Source of the DNA: Limnoperna fortunei
Taxonomy: Eukaryota > Mollusca > Bivalvia > Mytilida > Modiolidae
Reading direction: 5' to 3'
DNA length: 64,000 nucleotides
Assembly (NCBI GenBank): GCA_944474755.1
Contig: OX104124.1
Span: 42,733,342 to 42,797,341 of the forward strand
The notes beneath the pieces were generated by a model, which had not been told where the DNA came from, ran no database searches, and saw nothing but the letters and a program-made list of their open reading frames with translations. Every line of letters starts with the position of its first letter. Position 1 is the first letter of the stretch. This document shows positions 12,071-22,015 of the stretch, in pieces. The position numbers were made by a program, and so were the translations under genes.

Positions 12071-12650
12071 TATATAAATCTTAGGAGCGTTAACTGAAGA
12101 TCAACTTACACAGTGTTAGTTCACCTTTTTCTCTAAATCTAATAAAATGTACAGGTAATTGAAGATAACTTATTATAGCAATTTAAGCACTGCCTCTACC
12201 AACTTAACCACGCCCCTAACTGTCACATATATATGTCAACAGTACAAACTGCATTTTTTACAGTAAAACTATGGTTAATGTCTCCAGTCATTTTGAATAG
12301 AATACAGTCCCTTTAACACTCTCCGGAACAGAAAACATAACTGGTTCTCAGATATAAACTCTCCCACAACTCATTCCCTGTTAATGTGGCAAAACATTTG
12401 TTGTCCACGTGTGACCTTTGTAAACAAAGACTTATGTTTGTAAAAACAATACATGAGATCTTAATTATTTGTATATAGTATATTTATATACTTTTGATAT
12501 GATTTTGCATAAAAAGTAATGTGTTTGTACCTGAGGTGTATCTGCCATGAGAGATATTTCATATAGGGTCAACCTATGGTATGACAGAGGTGATTGTGGT
12601 TGACATAGGATACCCAGAATCCTTTGCGTGGAGACTGTCTCTTTATTTAC
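12071..12650. other. Intron 9 sequence next to exon 9
   Basis: Nothing recognised except the exon 9 donor GTAAATAAAG, read on the minus strand at 12650-12641. Confidence 0.5.
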
Positions 12651-12803
12651 CTGATATAACGTTATTTTCTATACTTCCTTTCCCCTTTTCACCAATCACC
12701 ACACCATCGGACAAACCATTACAGATGACATTTTGTACAATAACTGGGTCACCACCATGTCGTATGTCAACTCCTCCCCACTGGTTCTCCGATATAATGT
12801 TAT
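12651..12803 (-). CDS. FBXO10: FBXO10 coding exon 9 (beta-helix rungs)
   Basis: This 153-nt exon lies between acceptor ATATTTTAG and donor CAG|GTAAAT. It completes the codon split with exon 8, adds 50 codons (about residues 817-867) and leaves one base for exon 10. It reads ENQWGGVDIRHGGDP and then LSDGVVIGEKGKGSIENN, nearly the family sequence ENQWGGVDIRRGG...SDGVVVG. It forms two turns of the parallel beta-helix, with the Gly/Asn-rich corners typical of carbohydrate-binding and sugar-hydrolase (CASH) repeats. This is the most conserved exon in the window and the best single marker for FBXO10. Confidence 0.96.
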
Positions 12804-14179
12804 CTAAAATATTTTTATAATATGAATATAGATGCAGCCTAAATGCGAGCATCAAATATTTTATGGTTCATGACGTTACTTCAGAGCACCCTAACAATGC
12901 CTCTGCATTCCATTGGTGAGGTAACGTTTTTTATTTAATGTGTTAGTGACGTCACAAAAATGTCAAAAATACAACGTTTCTGAGATTGGAAAAAATGTGT
13001 CGGACATTTTTGTTGTTATTTAAAAATTAAACACTTCAATTTTATATATGTCAAAATTATTTTCGTCTACTCTGACATTAATTTTAGTGCTCGTCTAAAA
13101 TATTTTCTTCTAATAGCTCAGCTACCATCTAAAATGGGTTTGTTCATATTGAACACGTTACTTTTTTTTTTACACACATACATTTAACCGTATAGCTTGC
13201 ATCTGCGATGCTCGCTATTATTAGTCTATAAGTAAGCATTTTTTCACTACAGATGTATTGCTCATACAACCTACACAGACTTTTTCTGTAATTTCATTAA
13301 TTAAAACCCATTTCAACAAATATACTAACAACGGCATAAATAAATCTAATTGTTGACAGTTCAAGCTACTTAAGTTTGACTTATGTCAGTTACACTGGCT
13401 TGAGGTTGGTAGGTTGATCAGACCTGAATCTTGAACATGGAATCTGGAACAGCCTAAAAATCGGAACAATCTTGGAATGGTTAATGTAAATGTAACATTT
13501 CCAAGATTTTTTAGGAATCTTCACAGAGGATACAGGTTCAGATTTCCTGTCTGTGTTTTATATTCCCTGAGCCTTCGAGACAGGGAATATAGATCCGTAT
13601 CCCATTTAAAGCCAGAATAACAAATAATATGCTGCTGAAGTCTTCTTGTACTAACATTCATTAGTATATCATTTATAGATTTGACATTTCTCATGATTGA
13701 AGATTTTGTTTTGACCACCAATGCTGAAGAACTGTCAACTGACCAATCAACACATTTAAGCTGAAGAATACTGCAACTGGTTTCACCATAGTTTAATTCC
13801 AATTAACTTTTTATGGCGTTGTAAATTTTATAATTTTGTTATTTTTGACGACTTTGTATGTTGTAAGATTCCATAAAATGAATGTATTAAAAAATGGGTA
13901 TTTCATATATTTATATTATGTTCAAATTTTTATATTATGTAAAACAAATAAATTAGAAAGTGAAAAGTTGCCATTTTGAAACTAATGTTTCAATATCCCC
14001 TTTCACAGTGAATATGGTCTGATATCCCCATCTTGATTAACCAATCATATTGTAGGGATTCACAGGATAGATTACTTTAACACAGTATTATTACACACTT
14101 ATTGGATCCATGCATTGTTTAGCACTTCTGGTCGTATTTGCTATGATGGAGTACCTATTCCATAAATAGTAATGCATAC
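12804..14179. other. Intron 8
   Basis: No clear element. An open stretch at 13521-13802 (minus strand) has no family resemblance and no splice context that fits FBXO10, so I leave it out. The sequence is AT-rich with short T runs. Confidence 0.5.
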
Positions 14180-14250
14180 CAACTATATAGCCTGTACCGC
14201 CCTCATTGACTGCTATTCCGGCAGCTTTACCACTGTGTATGTGGTTCTTA
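14180..14250 (-). CDS. FBXO10: FBXO10 coding exon 8 (beta-helix rung)
   Basis: A small 71-nt exon, too short for ordinary ORF calling. Acceptor TTATTTCAG precedes it and GTT G|GTATGC ends it. The first base completes the Ser codon begun by exon 7, then comes KNHIHSGKAAGIAVNEGG, matching the family stretch GNHIFKGRAAGIAVNENG. It ends with one base of an Asp codon finished by exon 9. About residues 793-816. The phases on both sides agree, which is strong support despite the short length. Confidence 0.93.
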
Positions 14251-15543
14251 CTGAAATAACCAATCAAATTACAGATTTATTACGCAAGTTAATGTATTCA
14301 GCCAATGAAATTAGCTTTATTATTATATTAAATATAAACCACCAATAAAAATTGGTGTAATTACATTTAGTAAGTGTCTTCAGCCAATCAACATGGTTGC
14401 TGAACTAAAGGTATCAAACTAATACAATTATCTTAATAAATTTTATAAATTAGCACAACTTATGAAATTACATCACAATTACTGAACTTCATAATACAAC
14501 CAATCAAATTCCATCTCGATAACTGAACTAAATGCATTAACCAATAAATTTACAGATGTCATACAGAATTATGGGTACGCAAAACGTGAATGATCTTTAT
14601 AACTTAACTAGCTGTAAAGAACCAAGACATTTATAACTTTTTTACATTGAACTTTGGAGTTACAGCTAACTATCAAGGATTTTAAACATATTAGGAAAGA
14701 TCAAGGTCTACATCTAATGCTGTTTTTATTTTGTATTCTTTGTGTGTTAGAGACCTTTGGACAGTATAACCATAACATCTGACCTCTGCCTACTCAACAT
14801 CACAAATTGGGTGTGTACATTTTTTCCATATAAAAAACCAAACACATATGTGTTTTAATTTCAAATGTTCAATTTATAGTACTTTATAGGTCTTGATAGC
14901 AGGAAATTTATATTTGGGGATGTTCCAGATATTTATATGTAAAAAAAACAAAATTGTGTACAGCTGTTGTAATTGATTGCCTTGGCATGGCTTCAAATAC
15001 TATCTCACCAAAGATAAAATAACAAAACAAATAAAGTTACTACAGAAACAAGTATGACAACTCATTTGGCCAATTATGCATTTGATAAAAGTTGATATAT
15101 CAGGTAATAATTCTATTCATGCTGTAATTTATTTATATTAAGTGCTTTGATTGGATAAAAACACTTAAATGGCGTCTTCTCAGATAATTTATATGTCGAT
15201 ATTTCCTCTGAGCGGACTACTTTCAGTATCCAATGGAAACAAGATGGCGTCCTCCTAGCGTATCGTCAGGGAGAGGGGACAATGTTTTCTCTGCCCCAAT
15301 GATTTCCAATTAAATCGATTGAGATTTCAAATAAAATATAATATATATACAATTTAGTGTTTCATTTTGTTTTTTTCCTATCAACATCAACAGAACCGCG
15401 ATTCCTTTGGTACCATGTTTTGCATATCCCTACGCTTTCCGGCCTATGTACGTTTTGAGGTCTAGATGGGGTTCTGTAACTGTTTTTGCTGTTTTAAAAA
15501 TCGCAACGATTATTTCACAGAATTATAAGGATTAAACACTGTG
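14251..15543. other. Intron 7, first part
   Basis: No gene, SINE or array seen. The motif CCAATCA/CCAATAA recurs loosely between 14270 and 14560 without a fixed period. Confidence 0.45.
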
Positions 15544-15666
15544 TTTTAGGAAATTATCAATGTGTAAACTCCGGCGACTCCCTCACAAACTTGACATTAA
15601 GTCCTTCGGACTTTATTTAGTTTGTGAGCGAGTCGCCGGAGTTTACACATTGATAATTTCCTAAAG
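15544..15666. repeat. Long fold-back repeat, about 48-bp arms
   Basis: The left arm 15544-15593 (TTTAGGAAATTATC...CTCACAAAC) pairs with the right arm 15617-15666 with only a few mismatches. The spacer itself has a small hairpin AAGTCCTTCGGACTT. It is probably a fold-back MITE, but I found no convincing target duplication. Confidence 0.85.
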
Positions 15667-16100
15667 AAATAATTAATGGAGGCTGTAGGGATGACCATTT
15701 ATGGCGTAATATTTTATCCCAAGCAACAAGGAGGCATAAAATAACAACATAAATGGCTATCCCATTGTAATACAATGATAAAACACAGCCTTGGTGAATT
15801 ATATCTATTCTTATAAGTCAATTACAGTACATTAAGGATATTTTGTGCCTACACCATTTTCACCATTAACTGGCTGTTCCGTCAATATAATATACAATAT
15901 ATTGCAACAGATAATTATAGTGTGTTCGCAATTTTAAGATTAATACGTCATATGCAATAGCTTTCCAGTGGGAGTTACCGTTTTGTAATTGGAACAGCCT
16001 TAAAGACATGCCCTCCTTGTTGTGTGTAGCTCATACATAAATTTTTTTTACCACTGTTATAGTCTCAAAACATTTAAAGCATGTCTTATTAGAATATTTG
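15667..16100. other. Intron 7, second part
   Basis: No exon or array recognised. A weakly FBXO10-like peptide around 15850-15890 was rejected because it has no splice sites and is not needed for frame. Confidence 0.45.
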
Positions 16101-16121
16101 ATAATATTTTTTTTTCATGTA

Positions 16122-16540
16122 CATTAATCAATTACCTGACTACAGGGCTACCCCGGTACAGTATGTATACCATTAATCAATTACCTGACTACAGGGCTAC
16201 CCCGGTACATACATTAATCAATTACCTGACTACAGGGCTACCCCGGTACATATATTAATCAATTACCTGACTACAGGGCTACCCCGGTACATACATTAAT
16301 CAATTACCTGACTACAGGGCTACCCCGGTACATACATTAATCAATTACCTGACTACAGGGCTACCCCGGTACATACTTAATCAATTACCTGACTACAGGG
16401 CTACCCCGGTACATACATTAATCAATTACCTGACTACAGGGCTACCCCGGTACATACATTAATCAATTACCTGACTACAGGGCTACCCCGGTACATACAT
16501 TAATCAATTACCTGACTACAGGGCTTCCCCGGTACAGTAT
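16122..16540 (-). repeat. 41-bp tandem array, 10 copies, built from the exon 7 splice donor
   Basis: The marker TTACCTG recurs at 16132, 16181, 16222, 16263, 16304, 16345, 16385, 16426, 16467 and 16508, that is at 41 bp with one 40 and one 49. On the minus strand each unit is about 27 nt of exon 7 end (TGTACCGGGGTAGCCCTGTA then GTCAG) plus 14 nt of intron starting GTAATTG. The highest-coordinate copy belongs to the real exon and has GGAAGC where the others have GGTAGC. The copy farthest into the intron (16131-16171) carries extra exon sequence, GGTATACATACTG. Each copy is a complete donor context CAG|GTAATT. Confidence 0.96.
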
Positions 16541-16648
16541 GTATACTCCTGCTTCTTTGTTCTGATAAATCTCATTACTTTTTATATGACCACGCCCACT
16601 TCCTAAAACAACAACTCCTGACCTCTTACTGTGATGAATTCTATTACA
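16512..16648 (-). CDS. FBXO10: FBXO10 coding exon 7 (beta-helix rungs)
   Basis: This 137-nt exon follows acceptor TTTATTACAG and ends at GTC AG|GTAATT. It supplies 45 codons plus two bases (about residues 748-793). It reads NRIHHSKRSGVVVLGSGRG and continues through SNEIYQNKEAGVYILYRG, matching the family's NQIHHGLRSGIVVLGNGKG and NKEAGIYILYHGNPVV. These are two beta-helix turns. The last 25 or so bases and the donor are repeated nine more times downstream in the intron, so the spliceosome meets ten near-identical donors in a row. The first is in the right phase for exon 8. Confidence 0.95.
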
Positions 16649-16904
16649 CTGTAATAAAGTTAAATGTTGATTAAAAATTTTTTAAGGTAATCTATAGCCT
16701 AAAGATTCTCATTCTAAATTTTGGTAACAGCTGGTTTAGCAGCAGATTGCCTCATTACTTATATTTTATTCTTTATTATAATTCTTATATTTCTTTAATA
16801 CTGTTTAGATAGTCAACAAATTTGAAAGGTGTTCATTTTTTCAATGAATGACATTGGTGGAAATATTTTTTCCTGGATAAAATTCCTCCATGAACTGAAA
16901 ATTT
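16649..16904. other. Intron 6, between exon 7 and a 35-bp minisatellite
   Basis: AT-rich sequence with the exon 7 acceptor at its left edge; nothing else recognised. Confidence 0.45.
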
Positions 16905-17878
16905 GACAGCACAACAAGATTGTGAAAAAAATGGCAGCTGATAACACAACAAGACTTTGACAAAAATGGCCGCTGAATACACAACAAGATTGTGACAAAT
17001 ATGGCAGCTGACAACACAACAAGAGTGTGACAAAGATGCCAGCTGACAACACAACAAAACTGTGACAAATATAGTAGCTTCCAACACAAGACTGTAACAA
17101 ATATGGCCATTGAAAACACAACAAGACTGTGACAAAAATGGCAGCTGACAACACAACAAGACTGTGACAAAGATGGCAGCTTCTAACACAAGACTGTAAC
17201 AAATATGGCCACTGACAACACAACAAGACTGTGAAAAAGATGGCAGCTTCTAACACAACAAGACTGTGACAAAGATGGCAGCTTCTAACACAAGACTGTA
17301 ACAAATATGGCCACTGACAACACAACAAGACTGTGACAAAGATGGCAGCTTCTAACACAACAAGACTGTGACAAAGATGGCAGCTTCTAACACAAGACTG
17401 AGACAAAGATGGCAGCTGACAACACAACAAGACCGTGACAAAGATGGCAGCTGACAACACAACAAGACTGTGATAAAGATGGCAACAGACAACACAAGAC
17501 TGTGACAAAGATGGCAGCTGACAATACAACAAGACTGTGACAAAGATGGCCACTGACAACACAACAGGACCATGACAAAGATAACAGCTGACAACACAAC
17601 AAGACTGTGACAAAGATGGCAGCTTCTAACACAAGACTGTGACAAAGATAACAGCTGACAACACAACAAGACTGTGACATAGATGGCCACTGACAACACA
17701 ACAAGACCATGACAAAGATGACAGCTGACAACACAACAAGACTGTGACAAAGATAGCAGCTGACAACACAACAAGACTGTGACAAAGATGGCAGGTGACA
17801 ACACAACAAGACTGACAAAGATGGCAGCTGACAACACAACAAGACTGTGACAAAGATGGCAGCTGTCAACACAACAAG
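16905..17878. repeat. 35-bp minisatellite, about 28 copies, in intron 6
   Basis: Units of the type GACAAAGATGGCAGCTGACA with ACACAACAAGACTGT follow each other with a 35-bp period. Shorter variants have CTTCTAACACAAGACTGT. The minus strand is open in all three frames because the unit has few stops, giving artificial Cys/Leu/Ser-rich peptides. Unlike the arrays at exons 6, 7 and 10, this one starts 250 bp from the nearest exon and carries no exon sequence. Confidence 0.9.
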
Positions 17879-18158
17879 CTTGTTTGTGCATGCTATGAAA
17901 TAATGACAACTTAAAAAATTATGTGGTTTTGTTCCAAGCAAATAGTTTATAAATAGACTTTTTTCTTAATTTTGTGTGATTTGTTGTCATGATTGTGAAT
18001 GTATATTATTGTTATGTTTAGCTGATCTATTATAATTATATGAAGTATTGCATGTGAACAAAATATAAAATATAAATGTTTTGATAACAGATTTTAAGAT
18101 GTTTAAGATTGTTTAAAATTTAGGAAAAATGCATGATTTTGAGTTTCACAGTACTAAC
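17879..18158. other. Intron 6 beside exon 6
   Basis: AT-rich, no feature except the exon 6 donor GTTAGT, read on the minus strand at 18158-18153. Confidence 0.5.
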
Positions 18159-18226
18159 CTGTACTATTGGGTCAGCATTCTTCCTTATGTCAATCCCTGC
18201 TTCACAGTTGGAGTGTATATCATTGC
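18159..18226 (-). CDS. FBXO10: FBXO10 coding exon 6 (beta-helix rung)
   Basis: A 68-nt exon with acceptor CATTGTAG and donor ACAG|GTTAGT. Two bases complete the Gly codon from exon 5, then 22 codons read NDIHSNCEAGIDIRKNADP and end in IVQ. This matches the family's NNIYHNAEAGVDIRKKSNP. About residues 725-747. It sits between exon 5 (ending VIAG) and exon 7 (starting CNRIHH) in the expected order. Its first 14 bases and acceptor have been tandemly copied upstream in the intron. Confidence 0.93.
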
Positions 18227-18427
18227 CTACAATGATACAGTTACAGTTAGTTCATATCATTCGTTGCCTACTATGATACAGTTACAGTTAGTTCATATCA
18301 TTCGTTGCCTACTATGATACAGTTACAGTTAGTTTATATCATTCGTTGCCTACTATGATACAGTTACAGTTAGTTTATATCATTCATTGCCTACAATGAT
18401 ACCGTTACAGTTAGTTCATATCAATGT
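18213..18427 (-). repeat. 41-bp tandem array, about 6 copies, built from the exon 6 splice acceptor
   Basis: The marker ATATCA occurs at 18217 (inside the exon), 18254, 18295, 18336, 18377 and 18418: one 37-bp step and then four of exactly 41. On the minus strand a unit has GAACTAACTGTAACTGTATC (containing a near-ideal branch-point motif ACTAAC), then ATAGTAG, then 14 exon-like bases GCAACGAATGATAT. The real exon copy lacks CGTT. Each unit is therefore a compact branch point plus acceptor plus exon start. Confidence 0.94.
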
Positions 18428-18518
18428 TCTTACAAGTGATATAATTGATTCAGTTAAGGTATCCGACCCATAATTGTAAATATATGTTCTTTTACTAATT
18501 AAGAACAGAGGGAGGGGG

Positions 18519-18783
18519 TCCTCATTGGCCCAGTGGTTAAGGTAGTTTGTCTACTATTGATCACGTGGTCTGTCAACACTGAAATTGCAGGTTCAATTCA
18601 CACTGCAGGCAGGGTGTACTCGACTCCAATCTTCATTGACAAGGATTGCCAGTTTTCCTACCGCAGGTCAGGGGTTTTCTCTAGGTACTCTGGGCTTCCT
18701 TTCCCAATAAAAAAATGGATGCCATGATATAGCGGAAAAATTGCTCAATGTGGTATTAAACACCATCAAACAAACAAACAAAC
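18519..18783 (+). mobile_element. tRNA-derived SINE
   Basis: Plus orientation: TTGGCCCAGTGGTTAAGGTA (box A region), GCAGGTTCAATTCACACTGC (box B region), TTGACAAGGATTGCCAG, TCAGGGGTTTTCTC, AATAAAAAAATGGATGCCAT, and a CAAACAAACAAAC tail. Confidence 0.85.
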
Positions 18784-18786
18784 TAA

Positions 18787-18909
18787 TTAAGGGCCTCTGT
18801 GCCGGAGTGGTTAAGGTAGTTCTTCTACTATTAATCACATGGTATGTCAACACCGAGATTGCAGGTTCGAGTCTCAATGCTGGCAGGGCGCACTCGACTC
18901 CAATCTTAA
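18787..18909 (+). mobile_element. tRNA-derived SINE, 5' part (split by a transposon)
   Basis: Head of a SINE: GCCGGAGTGGTTAAGGTAG, then GCAGGTTCGAGTCTCAATGC and CACTCGACTCCAATCTTAA. It stops at TTAA (18906-18909), exactly where the intact family continues TTAATTGACAAGG. The missing 3' part resumes at 21735. Confidence 0.85.
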
Positions 18910-19316
18910 AGGGAAACTTCGCGAAAAAATGAAAATTTGATATGTTATTCTTCAACTAAAAAGAAACACATTTGCCTCTTGATGTTTTATTATATTTTCA
19001 GTGGTTAAGTTTCTGCGTAGAATTTATCGTGTAAAAAAATGCACTTATGGAGGTCCGCCATCTTGTCACCATCTCGTCACTAGATGGCGATACTAGACAT
19101 CCAAGTACCTTAAAAGTCGTCGAATGATAATAACGCGAAACGGTCAATAACAGAAGGTTGTACTATAAGACAAGGTTGTGGAAAGATTACGTTTCGTATT
19201 CCTAATCTATATATAAGCAAAACAAGTGTGGACACAGAAAAACGTCTCGCCTGCATTCCGCATCAGTAACGAAAATAAATTTCGTCATAAGCATTACGTA
19301 AATAGCATTAAATATC

Positions 19317-20312
19317 AGCAGCGGCCTGTATACAAAATATTGTCACCATACCCTGCATAGTTACAGGGGAACAGCCATAACCCAAAAACTTAAACGTAGT
19401 CACTGGACCGTGAAATTGAGGTCAAGGTCAGGTGACACCTACAAGACAGTCATGTACTAGTCATCAGCAACCTATACACCAAATATTGTCATCCTACCAT
19501 GCGTAGTTACAGAGGAACTGTCGTAACCCCAAAACTTTAACGTAGTCGCTGGACCGTGAAATTGAGGTCAAGGTCAGGTGACACCTACCAGACAGTCATG
19601 TACTAGTCATCAGCAACCTATACACCTAATATTGTCATCCTACCATGCATAGTTACAGAGGAACTGTCGTAACCCCAAAACTTTAACGTAGTCGCTGGAC
19701 CGTGAAATTGAGGTCAAGGTCAGGTGACACCTACCAGACAGTCATGTACTAGTCATCAGCAACCTATACACCAAATATTGTCATCCTACCATGCGTAGTT
19801 ACAGAGGAACTGTCGTAACCCCAAAACTTTAACGTAGTGGCTGGACCGTGAAATTGAGGTCAAGGTCAGGTGACACTTACCAGACAGTCATGTACTAGTC
19901 ATCAGCAACCTATACACCAAATATTGTCATCCTACCATGCGTAGTTACAGAGGAACTGTCGTAACCCAAAAACTTTAACGTAGTCGCTGGACCGTGAAAT
20001 TGAGGTCAAGGTCAGGTGACACCTACCAGACAGTCATGTACTAGTCATCAGCAACCTATACACCAAATATTGTCATCCTACCATGCGTAGTTACAGAGGA
20101 ACTGTCGTAACCCAAAAACTTTAACGTAGTCGCTGGACCGTGAAATTGAGGTCAAGGTCAGGAGACACCTACCAGACAGTCATGTACTAGTCATCAGCAA
20201 CCTATACACCAAATATTGTCATCCTACCATGCATAGTTACAGAGGAACTGTCGTAACCCAAAAACTTTAACGTAGTCACTGGACCGTGAAATTGAGGTCA
20301 AGGTCAGGTGAC
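19317..20312. repeat. 146-bp tandem array, about 7 copies, inside the TTAA element
   Basis: CAGTCATGTACTAG recurs every 146 bp (19447, 19593, 19739 and on). Each unit includes GAGGTCAAGGTCAGGTGAC, a cluster of nuclear-receptor half-site-like words, and CAACCTATACACC. Copies are very similar; the first is more diverged. A CCG microsatellite follows. Confidence 0.93.
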
Positions 20313-20416
20313 AGGTGACTGACTGGCAAGTACTCATCATAAGCTACCTCTGGACCAAATTTGATGGACCTAGGGCTTGGGCTTACAAAGATATGAAGCA
20401 AGATGTCAAGTGTTTA

Positions 20417-20448
<32 letters not shown>
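20417..20448. repeat. CCG trinucleotide repeat
   Basis: About ten GCC/CCG triplets in a row, next to a hairpin of TCTCGCCTCCAGCGAC and GTCGCAGGCGAGA. Confidence 0.95.
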
Positions 20449-20449
<1 letters not shown>

Positions 20450-21734
20450 ATTCCCATACATATGTCTCGCCTCCAGCGACTTTCGTCGCAGGCGAGACAA
20501 AAACCCACTTGTTTAACAAGTAGTTAACCAAATTAAAGCTTCTACTTAAGATTATTTCCACAGCAGTAACAACGGTAAACGGAAAGAAAGTCACAGGAAA
20601 AAAATCACAGTTTTGATAGGAAAAAAAGTCCATAAATATTAATTAAATTGAAAATTATTCGTATTATTATTTTCAACTTAATCAGATTAAGCAACTTCTT
20701 GAACGAAACTTTTGCGAAGTTGACTATTTAAGAAATAGCGGTCATTAAATGAAATATTTTTAAATACTCTGGTTTTCGCGCATCAAAATTTCACTTCACG
20801 TTTAGTACGTTTATAATTATTATTATTGTTATTATTATAATTATTATTACTGGTAACATTTATTGTGCGTGTGCGTAACACAGTTTCCAAAATTTTACAT
20901 GTCATATATTTGAGTTAACGTGTAAGTTTTACGTTTCCTCTGACATCTAAAGGTATTCGAAATCTTATATACATCCTGTGTTCTGACACTTCGGTGTATT
21001 CAAATCATACCTGTCTTGGCAGGAGGCTGTGTGCCTTTCTAATTTCGAATTACATTATTAACCTTTAATCTGGTTAGCTTTTGAAAAAGTCCGAATATTC
21101 ATACTTCAAAGTCGGCGTCAAATGATCTAGTAATTGCAATAAACATCCTGTTTGTTTACCTGCTAATTCTGTTAATTACCCTTCATAAACGAGTAATGAT
21201 TTACCTGTAACATTTTCACGTCCAGGTACAACTGCCGTTTCAAGATGTGCAAAATTATTCACGGAATTTTTTTTTATATAAAAATAATCTTATAAATATA
21301 TCTTTTATTACAATTATTATTTATGTAAATTATATCTGAGTTAAATAAAGACAGGTTAAAATTTGTGTCTAAAAATACTTCTATTACAACAAAGATCATT
21401 AAAGCATTAAAACGTATTTGGTAATCTTATGTTGTCAGCCGGTCATTAGTCATCGCCACAGTTTATATATTCTTCAATAAGCTAAGGCAGAAAAACATAT
21501 TTTTTAACTGAATTATTTATCATATTTACTGGATAATTACATTTATCACGTCACAAACGCAGTCACGTGATAAAATGCTGTCAATATGGCGGCCCCATAC
21601 ACAAAATTTTACCACCTTTAATCCACTCTAGAAGCGTAACGGTAAAGAATACAATAAAACATCAAAAGGCAATTATATTTCTTTTTATTTGAAGAGTAAC
21701 ATATCAAATTTTCATTTTTTCGCAAAGTTTCCCT

Positions 21735-21872
21735 TTAATGCACAAGTATTGCCAGTTTTCCTACCGAGTTGTTTTTTCCAGGCACTCCGGCTCCCTCCCT
21801 CAATAAGCCATGATATAGCTGAAAAATTGCTAAAAGTGGCATAACAATGTAAAAAATAACAAACAAACAAAA
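21735..21872 (+). mobile_element. tRNA-derived SINE, 3' part (split by a transposon)
   Basis: Continues the SINE begun at 18787: TTAATGCACAAGTATTGCCA, TTTTCCTACCGAGTTG, CATGATATAGCTGAAAAATT and a CAAACAAAC tail. It ends 20 bp from the exon 5 donor. Confidence 0.85.
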
Positions 21873-21892
21873 TCTTCTAATTAAGAAATTAC

Positions 21893-21974
21893 CTGCAATT
21901 ACACCTGTGGCTGCCAGTCTCATGAATATCCCAGAGGTTCTACAATGGTGAATCTCATTCTTTAAAATCACAAC
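21893..21974 (-). CDS. FBXO10: FBXO10 coding exon 5 (beta-helix rung)
   Basis: An 82-nt exon with acceptor TTACATTTCAG and donor TTGCAG|GTAATT. It gives 27 codons plus one base (about residues 698-724): VVILKNEIHHCRTSGIFMRL then AATGVIAG. The family counterpart is IIMLRNDIYRCRASGIFLRL...GLIAG. It follows exon 4 in phase 0. A 31-bp minisatellite begins about 42 bp upstream of the acceptor, just outside the polypyrimidine tract. Confidence 0.95.
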
Positions 21975-22015
21975 CTGAAATGTAAACCAGAAATCTATAC
22001 AATGGAGAAACTCTG

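Larger units (their letters stand above)
18910..21734. mobile_element. piggyBac-like element, 2825 bp, inserted at TTAA inside a SINE
   Basis: The left end AGGGAAACTTCGCG and the right end CGCAAAGTTTCCCT are inverted copies, and the similarity continues about 50 bp inwards (GATATGTTA on both sides). TTAA flanks it at 18906-18909 and 21735-21738, and the two halves of one SINE sit on either side, which dates it after the SINE. I see no transposase ORF. Its interior holds a nested repeat unit bounded by GTCTCGCCTGC (about 19246) and GCAGGCGAGAC (about 20490). Confidence 0.85.

Noticed and set aside
13521..13802. 93-codon minus-strand ORF in intron 8
   Set aside because: No family resemblance, no fitting splice sites, and the FBXO10 frame joins correctly without it.
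15840..15910. Possible extra FBXO10 exon reading PVNGENGVGT
   Set aside because: No acceptor or donor and the real counterpart is at 16512-16648.
16813..17941. Cys/Leu/Ser-rich ORFs resembling a membrane or venom-like peptide family
   Set aside because: Overlapping open frames in all three phases of a 35-bp minisatellite; no stop in the unit explains them.
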